Below, one piece after another: positions 58,126 through 64,000 of a stretch of DNA of 64,000 nt; within the stretch, counting starts at the first letter, position 1; every line of letters starts with the position of its first letter. Position numbers and translations under genes: made by a program. Below the pieces are notes generated by a model. That model saw only the letters and a list, made by a program, of their open reading frames with translations. It was not told where the DNA came from and ran no database searches. Source of the DNA: Haemaphysalis longicornis (Eukaryota; Arthropoda; Arachnida; Ixodida; Ixodidae); contig CM023450.1 in NCBI GenBank assembly GCA_013339765.2, positions 187,010,688 to 187,074,687 of the forward strand, in the 5' to 3' direction.

Positions 58126-58684
58126 TTGCGGGTAAAAGGAGCTCAGCTGTCTCAAGTGAACAGAGGCGTGCTGCACCCGGCTGCTGAGCGTGCCTTCCAG
58201 CTTTTTGGGGAAGTTGAGCAGGGCGAGATGAAACAGCTGCGGGGAGGGTACATCGCTCTGTGGAGCGCCAAATCAGGGGAGTTTAAAAACGTCAGCTGTG
58301 GTGCCTGCAATCTGAATCATTGCATTGCGCGACAAAAGGAAGTCTGATTCATGTGTATATGTGTTCCCCAGGGCGGACTGTTGCCAGTAATTGAAAGATA
58401 GTGGTCTTATAGCTGGCCAAATGCCTTCGTGAAGGCTAGGTCAAGTGAAGGTGCCGTGCCGAGTTTTGAAGGAGGGGTGATTACTTCCCTGGATAGTTGA
58501 ACAATATCGTGAGTGGGCATTCCTGATTTCAAGCCAATTATGGACTAGGGAACACAGGTAGGAGAGGTGCCATGATTTGCAAAGCGAACATCAATGATGT
58601 GCTCTGGGACTTTTAAACGTGTGTTCTGGGACTTTTCAGATGGTCAATATTAAGCGACTCGACCAGTTTAGGTGTAAGCGAAAA
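58126..58684 (-). pseudogene. LINE RT palm, 3' side of a split element
   Basis: Minus strand: TPKLVESLNIDHL (about 58,665-58,630), VPEHIIDVRFANH (about 58,610), STHD-like MPTHDIVQLSREVI (about 58,520), LDLAFTKAFGQL (about 58,450), and GAPQSDVPSPQLFHLALLNF (about 58,255-58,195; the palm motif 'GxPQGxVLSPxLFN' in decayed form). The open + strand frame here is only a shadow of this. It joins to 59,138-60,310 once the insert is removed. Confidence 0.75.
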
Positions 58685-59137
58685 TTTTAGATGCGACCGC
58701 ATCTCATTCACCCGCCTTGTCCCTTCATCCAGCGTCGTCGGCGTCCGCCCCTCCCCCATTCTCCTCGCCGCGCCGGCCGCGCTCTCCGCCGCTCACCCCC
58801 TCTCCTCTCCGATAGCGAACACTCTTTCGCGATTGGCATTGGATTGGATTGGATTGGATTGGCTTGGCTTGGCTTGCCTTGGCTTGGCTGGGATTGGATT
58901 TGATTGGATGGAATTAAAGTGGATTGTGTTGGATTGTGTTGCGTCATAGCCGCGGCAGACGCACTGGCGCCGGCGCGTCCCCTCACCGTTATGCGCGCTA
59001 TAAAACCCGGTCGACGCGGTGTCTGCGCCGCTCCGCTCCATCCTTCCAGCGCCGTTCCTACGCTGTCCAACGCTGCAACGTGAACCCCCTATGCGTCGCA
59101 TCTACACAGGGGTTCCCGCGAGGGGAGGTGGTAGTTA
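58685..59137 (+). mobile_element. Compact element with CCAAT-type array, TATA box and hairpin ends, inserted in LINE RT
   Basis: About 450 bp, GC-rich. The left end has palindrome GATGCGACCGCATC (58,690-58,703). The middle has an ATTGG/TTGGC array (58,832-58,940), the reverse complement of CCAAT/CCAAG; then GCGTCATAGCCGCGG; then TATAAAA at 58,999-59,005 in a CpG-rich setting. The right end has GAACCCC…GGGGTTC (59,082-59,115) enclosing ATGCGTCGCAT. Flanking LINE sequence reads through when it is removed. It has promoter architecture but no long coding frame. Part of the same repeat is inverted at 5,620-5,766. Family unknown. Confidence 0.65.
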
Positions 59138-60310
59138 TTTTTCGTGCTTCCGAGACTGGGGTAGAATGCCGAGTTTCCAAAAATGGTTGTAGTGTTTTTC
59201 GAGCGTTGAGATGGATTGGTCATGTATATTACGGTGAATCCTATCTGCGATGCGTTGTGGTGTGGCGCCGACCCTGTGCGAGTAAAAGAGGAGGGTGGCT
59301 ACGAGCTCAGCTTCCGTAATTTCAGCTTGTACTTCAGCATTAGCTTCGCATGAAAACGACACATGCTCCTGCCGATCTCCTACAGGGATCAAAATAGAGC
59401 CGACCTTATCGAGAAGTTGCCGATTTGGGCTCGGTAAATTGAATTACGGCGGATAGTCGATTAATCTAAGCCGACTTTGACCGTTGGGGGTCTTGAAGCT
59501 GTGAGAGAAGGAACCATGTTTGTTTTATAATTTTATTTTCCCTATTCGTATCACAGATGTGGCCACATTGACCACGCACCAGTTCAGCAGCATGGTTTTT
59601 CATGGACTCCATTCGCTCAGCTAGTTTCAGGTGGAGTTTGCGGTTGTGCTCATTCTTGTGCCAGCAGCGTTTTATGCTTTTGTATGCTTGCCCAATGCGC
59701 TGTAGCCGGAAATCGACTTCATCCGAAGGGGTTTCCGGGAAAATTCATGCACTGGTGATGATGCACTCCAACAAGTCCTGAAAGTTGTCGGTGCTAACTT
59801 CATGCGAGGGGTTATTAGGGCAGACTTTGCGTAAATTATTTCAATGACTGAAATAAATTTGTCAAGTCGCGGTGCGATGGTAGAGTCGGGGAAGATAAAG
59901 GTTTGGGTCAGATACAAGCCCGCGTGTTTGTAATTGTTTGATTGCAGGCAACCCTCCTTTGCACATTGACAAGATCCCGACACTGTACGAGGGAATTGAA
60001 GTCCCCCTGCTAAGACAAGCACTCGATCCTCGGCTGACTAGCTCGCGGAAACAAATATTAATTAAATATGTGCCCAGCTTCCCTGGGACGGCTTTACGTG
60101 TTAAGAAAGTATGTTCTGAGTCCATCTCATTTAGGGGCAAATATGGCGACAAGATCGTTGGATATCAACGCTATGGAATTGAGGTCTTTGAGCAGATATA
60201 TTAGATTGGGCGAAGACAGCCGTTTTGCGATTGTTTATACATTGGAGCGTGTTGAAACCGGTTGCTTAAATGCTGTGTTTGTTTCCTGTAAGGTAATAAC
60301 TGCAGGGGGA
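59138..60310 (-). pseudogene. LINE endonuclease and RT start, 5' side of a split element
   Basis: Minus strand, from 60,310 down: decayed endonuclease with VLVLAGGLQFP (GDFN region, about 60,010), GLYLTQTFIFPDSTIAPRL (about 59,900) and the nuclease-RT linker (59,720-59,640, nucleotide-similar to 54,040-54,110); then EITEAELVATLLFYSHRVGA (about 59,330) and HYNHFWKLGILPQSRKHEK (about 59,200-59,140). The last residues continue directly at 58,684 as F-S-L-T-P-K. Same family as 51.4-54.5 kb. Frames shift several times. Confidence 0.75.
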
Positions 60311-62039
60311 AACTCTGTCGACTGAACGAGCATATGCAGCTTGAGGCCTTTCTGAGGGTACTTTCTACAATTAAACTACCAGAATCGGATAAGCTCCTTT
60401 TTGTTGCGGAAACGTTGGGTCATAGAGGGTCTTAATCACCGCGGGAGGGGCCGCAGAAGCATTACTATAGGCGAAACATTTAGATCTGTCCTGAATTTCC
60501 TATAATCTCCTGAAGATCGCAGAGCTTCCCATGCAGAGCTTGAGACTGGTTGGAGTATTCTGCTTGTGGCTCTAGTAGTACCTGCTTGTACGGGTATTGC
60601 ATTGCGGTAAGATGTTTGCACACCGGCTCCTCTCCGTTCAGTAGAGTGGAAGCAGACTGGGAGCCGTCGGGAACTGCCTTACGCTTGTGTAGTGGGGGAT
60701 AAGTGCATTCCCGTATTTAGAGGAAGCATGTTTAAAACACACGGCACTAACTCTTGCTTTACTAAAAATAGTTCGAAACATATATAAGATTTTGCTGCTA
60801 AGATGGCACTAAGATTACCGGTAACATCACGTACATAACACAGCATAGATATCCACAGTTATCCACGTCCAGAGGTATCCACAAATACACCTGCGCGGTC
60901 TTTCCTTTTCACTTCAACCGGAGTGCTCTATAGATTTATAACTTGCAAAGAAAAAATAATGCCGTACAATGCTTCCGAGATTTTTCAGTACTAACTAAAA
61001 TATTTCAGGTTGTGCTGTTGTAAGTGTAATATAAAAAAAATGTGTATCGCTGATAACGTTTATTGACCAAACGCTTTTTACGAGCATCGTATAAACAGCA
61101 AAATACAAGTGTAAAAGCGTGAACAAAAGTGGAGACCAATGAGTAAGTTACGCGGCAAGGGTGCGAAAAGATTGCCTACGTGTGGCGGAATATGCTGCAT
61201 AGCAAGCCAGTAGGCGGCCACTGTTTAAAGTCGCTGCTACAGGAGCGAAGTATGGCTTGACGTCGTGGAGATCTTAGCAATTTCGACTGAAGCCGGAGGA
61301 ATTAAAAGTTAGGAACTCGCGAGGGGAAACCGAAATGATAGTACAATTGTGATCGTCGAATGGCGAAAAAATTTTGAGCCGTTGGTCTCTGACTTTGCGA
61401 GGCCTGATGGCAAGCGAAGCTAAGTACCCAGAATTTTTAACAAAGGTACGAACTCATGCATTGGTGTGATGGATGATCACTGCGACGGAAACGTGCACCC
61501 ACACTGATTTTGCTGTCTTTCAGGTCCATGTGGTTTAGCATGGATGACTACTGTTGCCCCAAAGAACGGCAAGAAGATGGAAGCGCATGCAATTTTGAAA
61601 ATTCGAACCCGTTCAAAAGTGCACATGCGCCATATAGCCACTAACACGGGGGAGCGTACGGAAAGCAAACTAGGCACGCAGCCGCCCATGGTGGGGACCA
61701 AGAGGTAGCGGTGTGAACGTAATGACGATGCCGTTCGCACCACGGGAACTGTTTGAGGCGCATTGCGAGGTAAAGCAACCTGAAATCCAAGTAGCAGCAA
61801 GCAAAGAACGAAAGAAACAAAAGCACGCGTACCAAGGCACCGTTTTATGGAGTAATACATGGAAACGCGGCTTTGCATTTCAAAATACCTTAATGGGTTG
61901 TGAGAGGCCAAAGCATGCTAGTCGAGAAAAAAACGCGACCCAGACGCGCCGGCAGCACCGGAAGCACAGGAAACGCTTGAGCGACACTATATGGCGCCAC
62001 CATCGCACCAGGGGTAATTTGCTACATGTAAACGCTAAA
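60311..62039. other. Intergenic, no gene recognised
   Basis: AT-rich with scattered short frames. A small cluster of TATCCACA/TTATCCAC words lies at 60,848-60,890. A - strand frame (61,911-61,477) contains a hydrophobic stretch (FVSFVLCLLLLGF) that could be a membrane segment, but nothing else supports a gene. Confidence 0.45.
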
Positions 62040-62196
62040 GGCCCGTTCATACTAGCGATTGAAGCGAGAAAAGCGATAGGAATTCCATCGCTTTGTCGCG
62101 TGACGATCGCATTTGTCGAATTATAGGGAGCAATTTTCGTTTGGCGACAGACTTCGTGTCACTCTCGCTCGCTTTCGTCGCAAGTATGAACGGACA
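62040..62196. mobile_element. MITE with about 18-bp terminal inverted repeats
   Basis: GGCCCGTTCATACTAGCGA (62,040-62,058) is matched by TCGCAAGTATGAACGGAC (62,178-62,195), the inverse with two or three differences. Inside are further GCGAT/CGCTC subterminal words. About 157 bp, non-coding. A short non-autonomous DNA transposon; superfamily uncertain. Confidence 0.65.
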
Positions 62197-62602
62197 TTAC
62201 CGCATCTACTACTCGCGATGCTCTAGGAAATGTGACCCGCTCCAGTCGCATTCTGTCGCATTTATGAAAACGCGGTTAAAGGAATGCTGAGCCGGGTTAG
62301 CCTTTTTCCGCACGCACAAGAAGCCAGCGGAATGGAGTAACGACAAACATCTTTCTTGCACAAACAATGCACAACATGAAATATTGTTGACGGAGAAACA
62401 TAGACCGAAGACACAAGAAAAAGAAGTGGAAATATTTCGTAACCAGTACGCTGCAAATGTCGGTGTGATGAGGTGTCGCTGCAACAAATCGAAAGGCCAA
62501 TCCACCTAACTCCACGGGTGTAGCCGAAAAAAAGACGCAAGGTACGAAGAAGAAGAAGGACAAGCTGTTGGTTCTCAAAGGCAGCCAGACGGCCAAGCTC
62601 AC

Positions 62603-62779
62603 GGTGTAGGTACGAGGACCGTCGCCGGGTCTTCCGTCCGAGCCACCACCCGGGCTGCCGACGAGACGACCAGAAGCAGTGGCGCCCGTTGGAGTGATCG
62701 TGGTTCCGGTTGCGTGGAGCGCGGGCGGCGAGGCCGCGCCATGGCGCCGGCCCAAGCCATTCGTCCCGCCGCTAGCCAT
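62603..62779 (-). CDS. Putative first coding exon of an unidentified gene (CpG island)
   Basis: On the - strand ATG at 62,779 opens 59 codons rich in Gly, Ala, Thr and Pro (MASGGTNGLGRRHG…GSPGGGSDGRPGDG…RTYT) and meets a donor ACC|gtgagc at 62,603/62,602 in phase 0. The stretch is strongly GC/CpG-rich in an AT-rich neighbourhood, as expected of a promoter-proximal exon. The low-complexity N-terminus gives no family. No downstream exon was identified to the left. Opposite-strand frames of similar length exist, so strand is not certain. Confidence 0.35.
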
Positions 62780-63154
62780 CGGCCATCATGACGTCCTTGT
62801 CCAGCGAGGCACCTCCTCATCGCCTGCAGCAACCTGCCCCGTGGCCAGCCGGAGAAGTGCCTCTCCGAGTCGTCTCATCCAGACCGTCTCGTCTCTGCGA
62901 TCGCCGTCTGTGAGCAGATGACTTCATGACTTTGGTCGCAATCATCCTCACCTGTGTGTTTCCGCGTGTAGTACGCTCGTGTGCTGTAGAGTTTTCCCGC
63001 TTTGTATATCAGTTCGGTTATTATAGTTGGTGTGTGTGCGTTTGCAAGAACATAGTCCCGGCTCGTGACTTTCTACGCGGTCCGTCCCAACATTCATGAC
63101 AGTCGGAATAAATTCAGGCGGCAGGGTTTGTAGTTGGGTAAGTTGGTACATAAC

Positions 63155-63368
63155 TTTAACAAAACAGCGCGAAGCACGGCACAAAGGGAAGATGAAGACA
63201 ACACAAGCGCTGACTATCAGCTGTTTATTTGAAAGCAAAGAACGAAATATATAGGCGAAATGTTATCAAAGAGTAGCCGCGCGCATGATCAGTGAATGAA
63301 TTAGGCTATTTGCTAACAGAGGCAAAGCCACAATCCCTTTGTCCCGTGCTTCGCGCTGTTTTGTTAAA
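63155..63368. repeat. Foldback element with 35-bp inverted ends
   Basis: Arms 63,155-63,189 and 63,334-63,368 match at 34 of 35 positions when inverted (TTTAACAAAACAGCGCGAAG… and its inverse). The 144-bp interior is unrelated and contains ACAACACAAGCGCTGACTA. No coding capacity. It could be a MITE or the terminal part of a Penelope-like element. Confidence 0.8.
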
Positions 63369-63629
63369 ATTCAGGCGACCCGGGTTCAACACCGTCAGAT
63401 GTCGTGATTCCGTCCTTTCAAAGGAGGGATTTGGTGCCCACTTACAAAAGGATGACCGCATTCAATATTAGATTGAATCAATCAAACGCAACAGACGTAG
63501 GATATAAAGTTGAGCAATAAATACGGCCGCGATTCGCCCGTAAATCTCGCAATAAATGCGGGGCTTTTTCTAAGTCCATGTCCTACCCCCTTTTGCAGAT
63601 TTTTCCTTCGGTGCCAGTGAGCGGTAAAC

Positions 63630-63683
63630 ATGTGCCTGTGCACTACATCATTTGAAGTCATAGTGCTTGGTGCTTTCTGCCTG
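63630..63683 (+). CDS. First coding exon of a secreted-protein gene (signal peptide)
   Basis: ATG at 63,630 starts MCLCTTSFEVIVLGAFCL, a hydrophobic signal-peptide core, and meets a consensus donor CTG|gtaagt at 63,684 in phase 0. The exon starts at 63,599 after acceptor cctacccccttttgcag, and an in-frame TGA upstream of the ATG shows that the preceding part is 5' UTR, spliced to an earlier non-coding exon. The rest of the gene lies beyond the right edge, so the product is unknown. Short secretory leader exons are typical of tick salivary and haemolymph proteins. Confidence 0.5.
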
Positions 63684-64000
63684 GTAAGTAAATTTTTAAA
63701 GGATCTTTACAAATAGGAGAAGTTTGCGCTTGAGTACAAGCCAGACAAACGTGACCTTCGGGAAACACGTGAATGCTGTTAATGTTGTTAAGCCGCAAAA
63801 GTGGTGCAGGATCAGTGAAAGAGACTTCAACTTTCACGGCCTACATTACATAAGTTACCACGGTATGCTTTAGTTAAACGCCCGCATGCACTCTCATTTC
63901 AGTAAGTTTATATGGCTCTAAATGTTACACACTGTGGCAAACATGAGTAAAAGTAAGGTAGTTTACAATATTTGTCCCTAAGTGTATTTTAAATGCGATA

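Noticed and set aside
58126..58347. Clean 73-codon + strand frame that looked like an exon
   Set aside because: It is the antisense shadow of the LINE RT palm on the - strand, which matches the family motif order.
59938..60325. Two overlapping + strand frames of about 85 codons
   Set aside because: Antisense to the decayed LINE endonuclease; no splice or domain evidence.

Overview
The window is eukaryotic and arthropod-like. It is AT-leaning, with tiny split exons, introns up to 11 kb and dense decayed retrotransposons. The tRNA-derived SINEs (for example 15,588-15,800) and LINE tails resemble families I know from hard-tick genomes, and the one recognisable gene is an M13/neprilysin-type metallopeptidase, a family expanded in ticks. 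I therefore infer an ixodid, probably metastriate, tick; this rests on remembered repeat families, not on a search. No bacterial genes, CRISPR arrays or rRNA were seen.

Host genes. The last four exons I can support of an M13 peptidase lie on the + strand at 3,040-3,076, 3,748-3,852, 15,083-15,141 and 21,962-22,118, with a poly(A) signal at 22,174. Their phases join perfectly and the ORF ends after the family's terminal CxxW motif. Upstream exons, including HExxH, are not convincingly present. At the right edge a short + strand exon (63,630-63,683) encodes a start Met plus signal-peptide core and then a GTAAGT donor: the 5' end of a secreted-protein gene. A GC-rich putative first exon on the - strand lies at 62,603-62,779.

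Mobile DNA, left to right: a composite repeat with a tRNA-like module and palindromic end (5.2-5.9 kb); LINE ORF1 and RNase H relics (8.2-10.0 kb); a roughly 4.9-kb inverted repeat made of two head-to-head LINE 3' halves (10.0-14.9 kb); SINEs and RTE-like tails (15.6-20.3 kb); a CR1/Jockey-like LINE (-, 24.8-30.5 kb) split by a complete insertion of another LINE (+, 27,466-30,376) flanked by a 12-bp target-site duplication; further LINE relics (37.4-41.3 kb); a hAT-type terminus (43.86 kb); a 5'-truncated gypsy element (-, 45.0-48.4 kb) with a 3' LTR, itself split by an insert carrying a PIF1-helicase C-terminus; a 3-kb LINE (-, 51.4-54.5 kb); and a last LINE (-, 58.1-60.3 kb) split by a compact element with CCAAT repeats, a TATA box and hairpin ends.

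No new multigene system was found. The most interesting material is structural: nested insertions whose pre-insertion reading frames can be checked residue by residue, the large palindrome, and two inserted elements (46.07-46.97 kb and 58.69-59.14 kb) with palindromic ends that I cannot assign to a named family.
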